Below, piece by piece: positions 25,321-33,725 of a stretch of 64,000 bases of DNA. Each line of letters starts with the position of its first letter. Within the stretch, counting starts at the first letter, position 1. The translations under genes and the position numbers were made by a program. Origin of the DNA: Anaerosoma tenue (lineage in GTDB: Bacteria > Actinomycetota > Coriobacteriia > Anaerosomatales > Anaerosomataceae). The stretch lies in NCBI RefSeq assembly GCF_023161965.1, contig NZ_JALNTY010000001.1:372001-436000 (forward strand), in the 5' to 3' direction. The notes under the pieces were generated by a model. That model saw nothing but the letters and a program-made list of their open reading frames with translations, did no database searches and was not told where the DNA came from.

Positions 25321-27068
25321 CGTCCACCCCCGAGATCACACGATGGGCCGACACCCACGATGGCGTCGTACCGGCACACCTGGACGCACTGGCCGCAACC
25401 GACGCAGGTAGCTGTGTCGATGACCGCCCGTCCGTTCTCGTCGCGCGAGATCGCCGGGCAGCCCAGACGGACGCAGGAGCCGCACTTGGTGCACAGCTCC
25501 TCGTCCACGGCGTACGGGTCGTGATGGTCCTTGATGAGAAGCGCGCAGGGCGCCTTGGAGACGATCACACTGAGATGGTCGGCAGCGGTCTCCTCACGCA
25601 GGACGTTCAACGTGGCATCCAGGTCGTGCGGGTCGACCGTGCGCACCGACCCGGCCCCGAGGGCCAGGCAGACCGCATCAAGGTCGATGGCGGGGGCGTC
25701 GGAGCCGTCGATGAACACACCGTTGACCGGGTTGCCCTGGTGGCCGGTCATGGCGGTGGTGCGGTTATCCAGAACGATGACCGTGCCCTCTGAGCGCGCG
25801 TAAGCCATGTGGAGCAACCCGGTGAGTCCCGAGTGCGCGAAGGTCGAGTCACCGATCACGGCGACGACCGGTCGCTCCACCGACCCCGCCAGATCCATGC
25901 CGTGCGCCATTCCGATGCTCGCGCCCATGCAGACGCAGCTGTCCATGCCGTTGAGCGGGGGCAGCGTGCCGAGCGTGTAGCAGCCGATGTCACCGGTCAC
26001 CACTGCCCGCACCTTGCCGAGGGCGTAGAACAGTCCCCGGTGCGGACACCCGGGACACAGCAACGGCGGCCGTGGCGGCAGGCCGTCAACAAGCTCCCGG
26101 CGCGACAACGGCGGCGCACCGAACGCCTCGGCCACGATGCGCGGCGACAGTTCCCCGCGCCGCGGCAGGTCGACCTCTTCCACGTCGATGCCGAGCGCCC
26201 GGACCCTCATCGTCAGGTGGCGATCCAGCTCCTCCACCACCGCGACCCGCTCCACCCTCGACGCGAAGTCGAGGATGAGTTGTGCGGGCAAGGGTACCGT
26301 CAACCCGAGCTTGAGGACCGATGCCTCAGGCAAGGCTTCACGTACGTACTGATACGCGATACCTGATGTGATCACGCCGAGGGACTGACTCCGCTCCTCC
26401 GCCCGGTTCACCTCGGCGGTGGATCCGTACGCGGCGAGCGCCTCATCCCGCGCGGCGACATCCCTGAGTCGCACGCGGGCGTTGCCCGGCATCATCACGT
26501 ACTTGCGCGCATCGCGTTCGTAGGGGCGTGTCGCCACCTCGGTCCGCGACCCGGCGGTCACCAATCCCTTGCCGTGGGATATGCGCGTGGTGAGGCGGAC
26601 GATCACCGGGACGTCGAAGCGCTCCGAGATCTCGAACGCGGCCCGGGTGTACTCCAGGGCTTCCTGGCTGTCCGACGGCTCGAGCACGGGGACCCGTGCG
26701 CCCACTCCGTGGTTGCGCGTGTCCTGCTCGTTCTGTGAGCTGTGCATGCCGGGATCGTCGGCCACCAGGTACACGAGCCCGCCCGTGACGCCGGTGTAAG
26801 ACTGCGTATACAGCACGTCGGCCGCTACGTTCAGGCCGACGTGTTTCATCGTCACCAGAGCGCGAACGCCGCCGAGCGATGCGCCCCCGGCGACCTCCGC
26901 CGCGACCTTCTCGTTGGGCGCCCACTCACAGTGAACGCCTTCGTACTTCACGAGATTCTCCAACACCTCGGTGGAAGGCGTACCGGGATACCCGACGCCG
27001 ACGGAAGCGCCGGCTTCCCACGCGCCGCGTGCGACAGCTTCGTTGCCGGACATCAGTGTGCGCGCCAC
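25317..27068 (-). CDS. iorA: Indolepyruvate ferredoxin oxidoreductase, alpha subunit
   Basis: IorA carries TPP and two [4Fe-4S] clusters. It has the pyrimidine-binding region (VGYPGTPSTEVLE), the TPP region (GDIGCYTLGTLPP and GDSTFAHSG), and a C-terminal ferredoxin domain with CTKCGSCVRLGCP and CVGCGQCVQVC. I use GTG 27068 (583 residues), five bases after GGAGG; the frame also opens at GTG 27074, inside that Shine-Dalgarno sequence. It is the first gene of the ior-ACT-liv-paaK operon and marks amino acid fermentation or oxidation with ferredoxin as acceptor. Confidence 0.94.
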   Translation of the reverse strand: MARTLMSGNEAVARGAWEAGASVGVGYPGTPSTEVLENLVKYEGVHCEWAPNEKVAAEVAGGASLGGVRALVTMKHVGLNVAADVLYTQSYTGVTGGLVYLVADDPGMHSSQNEQDTRNHGVGARVPVLEPSDSQEALEYTRAAFEISERFDVPVIVRLTTRISHGKGLVTAGSRTEVATRPYERDARKYVMMPGNARVRLRDVAARDEALAAYGSTAEVNRAEERSQSLGVITSGIAYQYVREALPEASVLKLGLTVPLPAQLILDFASRVERVAVVEELDRHLTMRVRALGIDVEEVDLPRRGELSPRIVAEAFGAPPLSRRELVDGLPPRPPLLCPGCPHRGLFYALGKVRAVVTGDIGCYTLGTLPPLNGMDSCVCMGASIGMAHGMDLAGSVERPVVAVIGDSTFAHSGLTGLLHMAYARSEGTVIVLDNRTTAMTGHQGNPVNGVFIDGSDAPAIDLDAVCLALGAGSVRTVDPHDLDATLNVLREETAADHLSVIVSKAPCALLIKDHHDPYAVDEELCTKCGSCVRLGCPAISRDENGRAVIDTATCVGCGQCVQVCRYDAIVGVGPSCDLGGGR

Positions 27069-27116
27069 AACCACCTCCAGGCGGATTGCTTACCGGAGAA
27101 ACGCCGAGATTGGTGG

Positions 27117-27145
27117 ATTCTAGCACAGCACTGATGCGTGCTCAG
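27117..27145 (-). promoter_or_regulatory. Candidate promoter and operator of the ior-liv-paaK operon
   Basis: On the minus strand TAGAAT (27117-27122) is a good -10, 17 bases from a weak CTGAGC (27140-27145). An inverted repeat, AGCAC-N6-GTGCT (27127-27142), occupies the spacer and could be an operator. No regulator gene is adjacent. The predicted transcript would start about 40 bases before iorA. Confidence 0.4.
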
Positions 27146-27169
27146 CCGGGCTCATACGCCCCGTGAGAC

Positions 27170-28333
27170 CTACAGGCGGGAGGCGCCCACGTAGTCTTGG
27201 CTCCTGGTGATGCGACCCGTGAGCGAGTCTATGCGGACGACCGCACCCGTATAGGGCGCGTGCAAGTAGTTGCCGTCACCCACGTACATCCCTACGTGGT
27301 GCACGCGCGACGGGTCCCCGCCCGTCCCGAAGAACACAAGATCGCCCGGCTGCAGCAGGTCGAGACGGTCCGGGGCGATGTGCTGACCAACCGCGTACTG
27401 CGCGCGACTCGTCCTCGGCAGCATGACGCCCACCTGGCGGTAGGAGTACTGCATCAGCCCGGAGCAGTCGAATCCGGCCGGTGACGCGCCACCCCAGACA
27501 TACGGGACGCCGAGGTACTGAAGAGCGATGTCCACGACGCTCGCGTTCCCGGAGCCGAGCGAGCCCGGGTCGGCCGCGTCTCTGCCCGCCGACGTCCCGC
27601 CTCCGGCGGAGCCGCTTGCCGCCGCCTCAGCCGCCCTCCGTGCGGCGGCCGCTTCGGCCGCCTGGCGAGCGCGCTCGGCCTCCAGCTCCCGCAGACGCTC
27701 CTCCTCCTCGGCGATGAGCGTCTGTACGTCGGCGTCCAGCCGGGCCACGAAACGCTCCTGGCGCGCGATCTCCTCCTCGATGGCGCTCGCGCGCACCTCG
27801 GCCTGCGTCTGCAGCGCCACCTGCTCTGCCTGGCGCTGCTCGAGCGCCTCTGTCGTGGCCTCCACACGCGCCTTCGCATCCTTCACGTCGGCGACCGCCA
27901 CCGCATCGGCCGAGTTGATGCGGCGCATGAGCTCGAAGCGAACGATCAGGTCGTCGAAGCTCTGCACTCCGAGAAGGAACTCTATGGCGCTCGTCCCGCC
28001 CGAACGGTAGATGTTCGCCGCACGGTCTCCAAGCGCCGTCTGTGCGGTCGCAAGCCGGCGGCGCGCAGCCTCGAGCTCCTCGTGCGCGATCCTGATCTCC
28101 TCACGCGTTGCCGCCACGGCCTCGGTGATGGCGTTGTACTCCTCCACCTGCACCTCAAGGTCCGCACGCATGCTCTCGAGCTCGGCGTTCGCGGCATCCG
28201 CCTGCGCCTGTTTCTGCTCGATCTCGGGGGTGGACGGCACGGCATACGCGGCAGGGATACTGAACACGAGAGAGGATGCCACCGCCAGGGCGACCGTGAT
28301 GATGCGGCATCTCTGCCAACTGGCGAAGGACAT
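27170..28333 (-). CDS. Secreted coiled-coil NlpC/P60 peptidoglycan endopeptidase
   Basis: The 387-residue protein has a signal peptide (about 1-31, ending AAYA), a long coiled coil (about 35-240, rich in E, A and Q), a Gly/Ser linker, and a C-terminal NlpC/P60 domain. The catalytic Cys is in FDCSGLMQYSYRQ and the His in RVHHVGMYVGDG. It resembles CwlO/RipA-type D,L-endopeptidases, which cut stem peptides in daughter-cell separation or elongation, with the coiled coil mediating FtsEX-like control. I place the start at ATG 28333, after GGAGGT; the frame is open further upstream without support. Confidence 0.9.
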   Translation of the reverse strand: MSFASWQRCRIITVALAVASSLVFSIPAAYAVPSTPEIEQKQAQADAANAELESMRADLEVQVEEYNAITEAVAATREEIRIAHEELEAARRRLATAQTALGDRAANIYRSGGTSAIEFLLGVQSFDDLIVRFELMRRINSADAVAVADVKDAKARVEATTEALEQRQAEQVALQTQAEVRASAIEEEIARQERFVARLDADVQTLIAEEEERLRELEAERARQAAEAAAARRAAEAAASGSAGGGTSAGRDAADPGSLGSGNASVVDIALQYLGVPYVWGGASPAGFDCSGLMQYSYRQVGVMLPRTSRAQYAVGQHIAPDRLDLLQPGDLVFFGTGGDPSRVHHVGMYVGDGNYLHAPYTGAVVRIDSLTGRITRSQDYVGASRL

Positions 28334-28407
28334 GCTACCTCCGAGCTGCGTCGGTATGGTGTGTCGAGAGGTCGGAACGGGTCGCCACCCAGCGGTTCCT
28401 GCAAGGA

Positions 28408-28416
28408 AGTATAGCA
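28408..28416 (-). promoter_or_regulatory. Extended -10 promoter for the NlpC/P60 gene
   Basis: The minus strand reads TGC-TATACT, an extended -10 element (TGn plus five of six -10 consensus bases), 75 bases before the start codon. No convincing -35 is seen, as is usual for extended -10 promoters. Confidence 0.45.
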
Positions 28417-28480
28417 CATGACCTGCGGTTATGCTTCTGGTACAGTTATCAGACGTGTCCCGTTCTGGAGATCGGACCCG

Positions 28481-29608
28481 ATGCGACCGGTACGTACGTC
28501 ACGGCGCGCCTACTGTGCGGCAGCACTCGCAGCGATCATCGCGCTGGCGGGCCTTCCGGCGTTCGCCACGGAGTCCACGACCACCCCGTCTCCCGACGCC
28601 ACGTCCCCGGCCCGCGTCGACCCTCCGCTTGCTGGCCTCTCCAACGAGGTCGCTGCTATACGGGACGAGTTGGACGAAGCCGCTGCGCGCGCTGTCGATC
28701 TCGAGGCGCAGATCGAGGATCTCGACGCCGACGCGCGGGCCCTCGAAGAACGCGTCGCCATCACCCACGAGCGTATCGTCGCGCAACGCATCCTGGTCTC
28801 TGAGTCGGAGGAGCGGCTCGCGCTTGCCGAGGAGCGTTTCCATGATCGTCTCGTCGAGACGTACAAGCGCGGAACGTTCAACCCGCTGTCGATACTCCTC
28901 TCCTCCGACACGCTCACAGACCTCATCTCACGCGTGGATGTGCTTACCCGCATCGCCGAGGGAGACAGCCAGGTCGTCGCCGACCTCAACATCGCAACCG
29001 CTGATGCGCGCTACCAACAGACCCAACTCGAGGACCTCCTCGCCCAGGACCGCCTCCTCAAGCAACAGCAGGACGAACGCCGGGATCGACTGGCATCGCT
29101 CCTCGCCGAGCAGAACGCCCTTGTCGAACGGCTCACCGAGGAGGAGCGGTCCGTGCTTGCGCAGATCCGCACGCTCACCGCACAGGCGCGTCGCCAGTGG
29201 CAAGGCGCCTCCATCCCGGTGGGGACCGACATCCCACGTGCTTACGCGACCGTGGACACACAGCCGGATGCCAGGTACCTCATCTCGGCCTACATGCCGC
29301 GGGAGTACCGCTCCACCGGCGAACGGTACTCCGCCGTCTGTAGCTGGTACGGACCCGGGTTCAACGGCAGGAACACCGCGTCGGGACAGGTCTTCAACCA
29401 GGACGATCTCACGTGCGCGTCGCGCACACTCCCCTTTGGGACCGTGCTCGCGCTCACGCGCGGCGACCGCCGCGTGATCGTCTACGTGAACGATCGAGGT
29501 CCGTACGTGGCAGGCCGCGACCTCGATCTCTCGAAGGCCGCGGCCGCCGCACTCGGTTTCTCGGGCGTCGCGACGGTGCAGGTGGAAGTCGTCACCGCCG
29601 TACGCTGA
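28481..29608 (+). CDS. Secreted coiled-coil protein with RlpA-like double-psi beta-barrel
   Basis: The 375-residue protein has a signal peptide (about 1-30), a coiled coil (about 50-230) and a C-terminal RlpA-like barrel with CSWYGPGFNGRNTASGQVF, CASRTLPFGT and VYVNDRGPYVAGRDLDLS, including the catalytic-type Asp of lytic barrels. This domain binds or cleaves peptidoglycan glycans. The coiled-coil half closely parallels that of the divergent NlpC/P60 protein, suggesting a paired origin or partner. ATG 28481 is used for its signal peptide; a longer upstream frame lacks support. Confidence 0.88.
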   Translation: MRPVRTSRRAYCAAALAAIIALAGLPAFATESTTTPSPDATSPARVDPPLAGLSNEVAAIRDELDEAAARAVDLEAQIEDLDADARALEERVAITHERIVAQRILVSESEERLALAEERFHDRLVETYKRGTFNPLSILLSSDTLTDLISRVDVLTRIAEGDSQVVADLNIATADARYQQTQLEDLLAQDRLLKQQQDERRDRLASLLAEQNALVERLTEEERSVLAQIRTLTAQARRQWQGASIPVGTDIPRAYATVDTQPDARYLISAYMPREYRSTGERYSAVCSWYGPGFNGRNTASGQVFNQDDLTCASRTLPFGTVLALTRGDRRVIVYVNDRGPYVAGRDLDLSKAAAAALGFSGVATVQVEVVTAVR

Positions 29609-29629
29609 GTGCCCCCAGAGGGGCCGATG

Positions 29630-30145
29630 TCACTGCACGTGGATGAGCGATACCACCTTGGGATCCCCGAGCTTGGCACGGCCCTGAAGGAAGTCGAGCT
29701 CCAGCAGGAACGCGAAACCGGCCACCGTGGCCCCCATCGTGTCCACGAGCGCGGCCTTTGCCGCAGCAGTGCCACCGGTGGCGAGCACGTCGTCCACGAT
29801 CAGGACCACGTCACCGGGGCCGAACGCATCAGTGTGGACCTCGAGCGAGTCGGTGCCGTACTCGAGCTCGTACGTATGAGCAGTCGTCGACCACGGCAGT
29901 TTGCCCGGCTTGCGTGCCGGGACGAACCCCGCTCCGAGCCGGTACGCCAACGCGCCGCCGAAGATGAACCCCCGCGCCTCCGCCCCCATGACCTTGGTCA
30001 CGCCTGCGTCGGCATACGCCTCGGCGATGGTGTCGATGGCCGCCCTGAACCCCTCAGGGCTCGCCAGCAAGGGGGTGATGTCCTTGAACACGATGCCCTC
30101 TTTGGGGAAGTCCCTGATGTCCCTGATGTACTGCTCGAGATCCAC
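29630..30145 (-). CDS. apt: Adenine phosphoribosyltransferase
   Basis: Apt salvages adenine to AMP with PRPP. It has the canonical start (DLEQYIRDIRDFPKEGIVFK), ARGFIFGG and the PRPP loop VLIVDDVLATGGT. GTG 30145 gives the standard 171 residues and has GAGGAG six bases upstream; an earlier GTG at 30175 would add ten non-conserved residues. It is in a salvage neighbourhood with hpt, complementing the purine permease upstream in the window. Confidence 0.95.
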   Translation of the reverse strand: MDLEQYIRDIRDFPKEGIVFKDITPLLASPEGFRAAIDTIAEAYADAGVTKVMGAEARGFIFGGALAYRLGAGFVPARKPGKLPWSTTAHTYELEYGTDSLEVHTDAFGPGDVVLIVDDVLATGGTAAAKAALVDTMGATVAGFAFLLELDFLQGRAKLGDPKVVSLIHVQ

Positions 30146-30209
30146 GCTTGGCTCCTCACTCTCTCCGTCCGCCACGCGGGTCCGCGCGGCGGCTGCCGAT
30201 CAGGGGCGC

Positions 30210-31193
30210 CTAGAGTCTGGCGCCCAGCATATCCAACTGGCTACGAGTGCCGAAGGCGACCACGTGGTCGCCGGGCAGGAGAACGCGGTCGGGGGCCGGA
30301 TTGCTGTCGATGACGCCCCCTGTCGCCACCGCCATGATATACGCGCCGGTCGCGTCGCGGATCCTCGAATCCCGGATGGAGCGGCCCACGTACTCCGACC
30401 CCTCACGGACTGTGTACGCCTCAAGGCGGAACTCGACACCTTCGCTGTGACTCACCAGCTCGAGGTAGTCGGTCACGAACGGATCCGTGACACTGGCTGC
30501 CATGCGGCGGCCACCGATCACGTTGGGCGTCACGACCCTGTCAGCACCCGCTCGCAGGATCTTCGATTCCGAGGCGACCGTGGACGACCGGGCGACGATG
30601 AACAGCGACGGGTTCATCCCGCGAGCGCTCATGGCCACGAAGAGGTTGTCCGCGTCGGTGTCGAGCGCGGTCACGAGACCCTTGGCGCGAAGGACCCCCG
30701 CCGCCTCGAGCGCCTCCTCCGTGGTGGCGTCACCGCTCATGTACAGCCAGCCCCGCTCGACCGCTTCTTCCTCGCACCCCTCGCACTGGTCGATCACAAC
30801 GAAGGGCACGCCCTGCTCGTCGAACGCCGTGGCTACCACCGAGCCGACCCGCCCCATACCTGCGACGATATAGTGTCCCGAGAGTTCCTCGATGCGCTTC
30901 TTCATCCGGCGCCCCTCCATAAGCTCGGTCAGGTGACCCTCTACCATGAACTCGGCGATGATGCTCACGGAGTACGCGATGCCGCCCACACCGGCTGCGA
31001 TCAACGCGACCGTGAACAGCCGCCCCTGCGTGGACAGCGGCGCGACCTCCCGGAACCCCACCGTGGCGACCGTGATGACGGTCATGTACAGGCTGTCGAG
31101 GGCATCCCACCCCTCGATCAGCATGTAGCCCGCCGTACCGGCGGCGAGGACCGCCACCAACAGTACCGCGGCTATCGCCGCACGACGCATCAT
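30210..31193 (-). CDS. Potassium channel family protein with TrkA-N/TrkA-C (RCK) domain
   Basis: The 327-residue protein has two membrane helices flanking a pore loop (TVITVATVGFREV, about 38-50), then a TrkA_N Rossmann domain (GHYIVAGMGRVGS, about 110) and a TrkA_C domain. This is the MthK-like layout for ligand-gated K+ channels. The filter reads TVGF followed by R, not TVGYG; the F variant is common among prokaryotic homologues. The gene overlaps the hpt stop; ATG 31193 (ATGA) and 31190 (TGATG) are both possible starts. Confidence 0.88.
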   Translation of the reverse strand: MMRRAAIAAVLLVAVLAAGTAGYMLIEGWDALDSLYMTVITVATVGFREVAPLSTQGRLFTVALIAAGVGGIAYSVSIIAEFMVEGHLTELMEGRRMKKRIEELSGHYIVAGMGRVGSVVATAFDEQGVPFVVIDQCEGCEEEAVERGWLYMSGDATTEEALEAAGVLRAKGLVTALDTDADNLFVAMSARGMNPSLFIVARSSTVASESKILRAGADRVVTPNVIGGRRMAASVTDPFVTDYLELVSHSEGVEFRLEAYTVREGSEYVGRSIRDSRIRDATGAYIMAVATGGVIDSNPAPDRVLLPGDHVVAFGTRSQLDMLGARL

Positions 31194-31738
31194 GCGCTCC
31201 ACACCTCATCCGTGAGCGTGGCGACGTACGGAAGCGTGCGCCACAGACCGCCGAGATCGAGTCCGTAGCCCACGAGGAACCGGTCAGGCACCGCGAAGCC
31301 GCGGTACTCGATGGGCAGATCTGCGAGTCGGCGGGCATCCTTGTCGAGCAGGGTGCACACCGCGATGCTCGCCGGCTTGCGCTGCCGCAGAACCCTCAGG
31401 AGGTAGTTCAGGGTGAGGCCGGTGTCGATGATGTCCTCCACCACGAGCACATCGCGACCCTCGATGGCATCGTCAAGGTCCTTGGTTATCCGCACCGAGG
31501 CGGCGGCGTCGGGACCGTACGCGGAGATCGACATGAAGTCGAGCGTCAACGGCCGTTCGATGGCGCGGCAAAGGTCGGCCAGGAACATCACGCCGCCCTT
31601 CAGCACGGTCACCAGAGCGAGGTCACGATCTTCGTAGTCGGCGGTGATCTCAGACCCCAGCCGTCGGACAGCCGCCTGGATCTCGACGGAATCGTGCAGC
31701 ACACGCTCTATACGCGAGTCGGGGAAAGTCATGCTCAT
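31190..31738 (-). CDS. hpt: Hypoxanthine phosphoribosyltransferase
   Basis: Hpt converts hypoxanthine or guanine to IMP or GMP. The 182-residue protein has VLKGGVMFLADLCR, the PRPP loop VVEDIIDTGLTL and the C-terminal LVGYGLDL motif. It overlaps the preceding PD-(D/E)XK-like gene by four bases and the K+ channel gene downstream. Confidence 0.95.
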   Translation of the reverse strand: MSMTFPDSRIERVLHDSVEIQAAVRRLGSEITADYEDRDLALVTVLKGGVMFLADLCRAIERPLTLDFMSISAYGPDAAASVRITKDLDDAIEGRDVLVVEDIIDTGLTLNYLLRVLRQRKPASIAVCTLLDKDARRLADLPIEYRGFAVPDRFLVGYGLDLGGLWRTLPYVATLTDEVWSA

Positions 31739-32208
31739 GACCGCTCGCCGCCCTCATCGCGCGCTCCGCGCTCCTTCACTGCGGCGCCGTGGTCTGCGTC
31801 CAGCCCTCCGCCCTCGGAATGGTCCCTCGATCGCACCGGGATGCCGTACTTGAAGAGGAGCTTACGGAAGTCCTTCTGATAGAGGATCTTGATGGACACC
31901 TCGGGATAGAGCTCCTTGAGCCGACGGACCTTGCGGTTCTTCTTCGTGACCAGCTTCTGACTCATCGTGGTCAACTCGATGTAAAGGTCGAACTCCGGCA
32001 GATAGAAGTCGGGCGCGAACGACGCGAGCACGTTGCCGTGCCGGTCCCATTCGAGCGGGAAGGTCGTGGGCTCGTACTCCCACGCGATACGATAGAAGTC
32101 GAGTATCTGGGCAGCGACGCGTTCGCTCGGATGCGCGAATGCGATGCTCGCGACCCGCTCCGAGACGGGCAACCGCTGTTCGAGATCGTCAAGGCGTTCG
32201 TCGGTCAT
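31735..32208 (-). CDS. PD-(D/E)XK nuclease-like protein of unknown function
   Basis: The 157-residue protein has no family I can name. Its core reads FAPDFYLPEFDLYIELTTMS, that is PD at 66-67 and E78-x-T80, followed by basic residues KKNRKVRR (89-96). A strand-helix pattern SIKILYQKDFRKLLFKYG comes next. This arrangement resembles compact PD-(D/E)XK nuclease folds with a variant third catalytic residue. The acidic, polar C-terminal tail looks disordered. It starts 5 bases after merR and overlaps hpt, so it is co-expressed with both. Nuclease activity is inference. Confidence 0.6.
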   Translation of the reverse strand: MTDERLDDLEQRLPVSERVASIAFAHPSERVAAQILDFYRIAWEYEPTTFPLEWDRHGNVLASFAPDFYLPEFDLYIELTTMSQKLVTKKNRKVRRLKELYPEVSIKILYQKDFRKLLFKYGIPVRSRDHSEGGGLDADHGAAVKERGARDEGGERS

Positions 32209-32213
32209 CGTGT

Positions 32214-32924
32214 TCAGTTGACATCCTCGAACAGGCGGCCCACGGAGCGGCGGAGCATGTGCTCCTTCAGTTGCCCGGAACCCTTCATCAGTTCAGCAAG
32301 CGTCTCGAGCAACCGCTGTCGCGCCTCGGGAGTGCGGTGGCGCATGGCCGGCATGAGGATCTGCTGGAAGAACGTGGCCTCACGTTCGGCGAACGTCTCG
32401 TACATGCGCAGGTGACGCGGCTCGATACCGAACCGCCTGAGGTCCCAACATGTGTGGGCGACGGCCACATCGGGGCCGGCGAGCTCGTCGCCGTGATCCC
32501 CTTTCACCAGGGTGACGATCCCGTACGAGGCGAGTTCGCGGACGAACGCGGTAGGGAGACCGAGCACCTCGGGCGCGCGCTCCACAGGCACGGTCTCGGC
32601 GTCTTCGAACGGAAGCGACATCGGCTCCGTCTTCTCGATGGCGGGACGGAGCTCGGCGGGCACTTTGCCCTTGTCGAGGTCGTCCAGCTTCTCACGGATG
32701 ACCGCCAGCGGCATGAAGTGCTCCTTCTGCAGCCGCAACACGAGTTCGAGCCGCTGCACGTCCGCCGGGCGGAACTTCCGGTAGCCGCCGGGTGTCCTCT
32801 CGGGTGCGATCAGCCTCTCGTCCTCCAGGTAGCGCACCTTGGAGATCGTCAGGTCGCCGTAGGTGTCTGACAGCGTCTCGACCACTTCTCCGATGGTCTT
32901 GTAGTCGCGGACCTTGGCTGCCAT
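32214..32924 (-). CDS. MerR family transcriptional regulator (FtsR/Rv1828-like)
   Basis: The 236-residue protein has an N-terminal MerR winged helix (TIGEVVETLS, then SKVRYLEDERLI and PGGYRKFRPADVQRLELV). The C-terminal domain of about 150 residues resembles Rv1828/FtsR rather than metal-sensing MerR proteins, with no cysteine cluster. In corynebacteria the homologue regulates ftsZ and sits beside a GarA/OdhI-type FHA gene, exactly as here. The gene begins immediately at the FHA stop. The target is not visible. Confidence 0.88.
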   Translation of the reverse strand: MAAKVRDYKTIGEVVETLSDTYGDLTISKVRYLEDERLIAPERTPGGYRKFRPADVQRLELVLRLQKEHFMPLAVIREKLDDLDKGKVPAELRPAIEKTEPMSLPFEDAETVPVERAPEVLGLPTAFVRELASYGIVTLVKGDHGDELAGPDVAVAHTCWDLRRFGIEPRHLRMYETFAEREATFFQQILMPAMRHRTPEARQRLLETLAELMKGSGQLKEHMLRRSVGRLFEDVN

Positions 32925-33380
32925 CTAGGCAGCACCTCCTCCGCACACGAAAACCATCTGGAACCGTCCGATCTGGACCGTATCACCACTGCTGAGACGG
33001 GCTTCGCTCACGACCTCCTCGTTCACGTACGTACCGTTCAGCGAGCCCGCGTCCACCAGCCTGACCTCGTCGGCGTTCACGAGGAGGCGCGCATGGTTGC
33101 GCGAGACGGTCACGTCGTTGAGGAAGATGTCGCTCTCGGGATCGCGGCCGATCGTCAGCTCAGGACGCTCGAGATAGAACCGCTCCCCTACCTCGATGCC
33201 CTTACGCACGATCAGAACCGGGACCTCGCTCGCGGCGATCTCGGTCTCGTAGACTGCCGTCGACGGCTCCGAGACCACCTCGAAGGATGCTGTGGCCCCT
33301 TCGATCTTGACCCCGCATGAAGGACAGACGGCGTCCTCAGGCGTGAGTGCGGCGCCGCATTCGGGGCATTGGCCCATCAT
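32925..33380 (-). CDS. Zinc-ribbon FHA-domain protein (GarA/OdhI-like)
   Basis: The 151-residue protein starts with a zinc ribbon (CPECGAALTPEDAVCPSCG), then a linker with Thr residues (STAVYETE, about residue 43-50), and a C-terminal FHA domain (LTIGRDPESDIFLND, SRNHARL, GSLNGTYVN). FHA binds phosphothreonine. In GarA and OdhI, phosphorylation of an N-terminal Thr switches 2-oxoglutarate metabolism; whether this protein does the same is unknown. ATG 33380 is chosen because AGGAG lies six bases upstream; the first ATG, 33386, abuts it. Confidence 0.88.
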   Translation of the reverse strand: MMGQCPECGAALTPEDAVCPSCGVKIEGATASFEVVSEPSTAVYETEIAASEVPVLIVRKGIEVGERFYLERPELTIGRDPESDIFLNDVTVSRNHARLLVNADEVRLVDAGSLNGTYVNEEVVSEARLSSGDTVQIGRFQMVFVCGGGAA

Positions 33381-33420
33381 CACCATCTCCTGCCAGAGTC
33401 CTGCCGCGACACGCCGGACG

Positions 33421-33681
33421 TCAGTCGAGTAGGCCGAACTCCCGCGTCTTGAACGACTGTGCGATCTGGGTCTCGAGAGCCTCGAGCACGCCCGGGTTCT
33501 CCAGCACCTTCACGAGCCGCTCCTCGCTGAGGCGGTTCTTCACGTACGGGTCGTTCAGAGCCTCGGTGAGCTTGCGCCCGCCCTTCACCTCGCGGATGAC
33601 GTACTCCACGACCCGCTCCTCGACACCGTCGATCGAGATCTCGTTCAGGAACTCGTGGATCTTCTCCGCAACACTCGCCAC
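33421..33681 (-). CDS. Small conserved-looking helical protein, unknown function
   Basis: I do not recognise a family. The 86-residue protein is predicted helical and soluble, with MASVAEKIHEFLNEISIDG at the start and a segment VVEYVIREVKGGRKLTEAL. It lacks cysteines and membrane segments. It lies between the FHA gene and the RsiG-like gene on the same strand with gaps of about 40 bases, and probably belongs to this regulatory cluster. Confidence 0.65.
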   Translation of the reverse strand: MASVAEKIHEFLNEISIDGVEERVVEYVIREVKGGRKLTEALNDPYVKNRLSEERLVKVLENPGVLEALETQIAQSFKTREFGLLD

Positions 33682-33725
33682 GCGGGCCTCCTTCGCTTCT
33701 GCGGACGTGCGTCCGTGCTCGCTTC

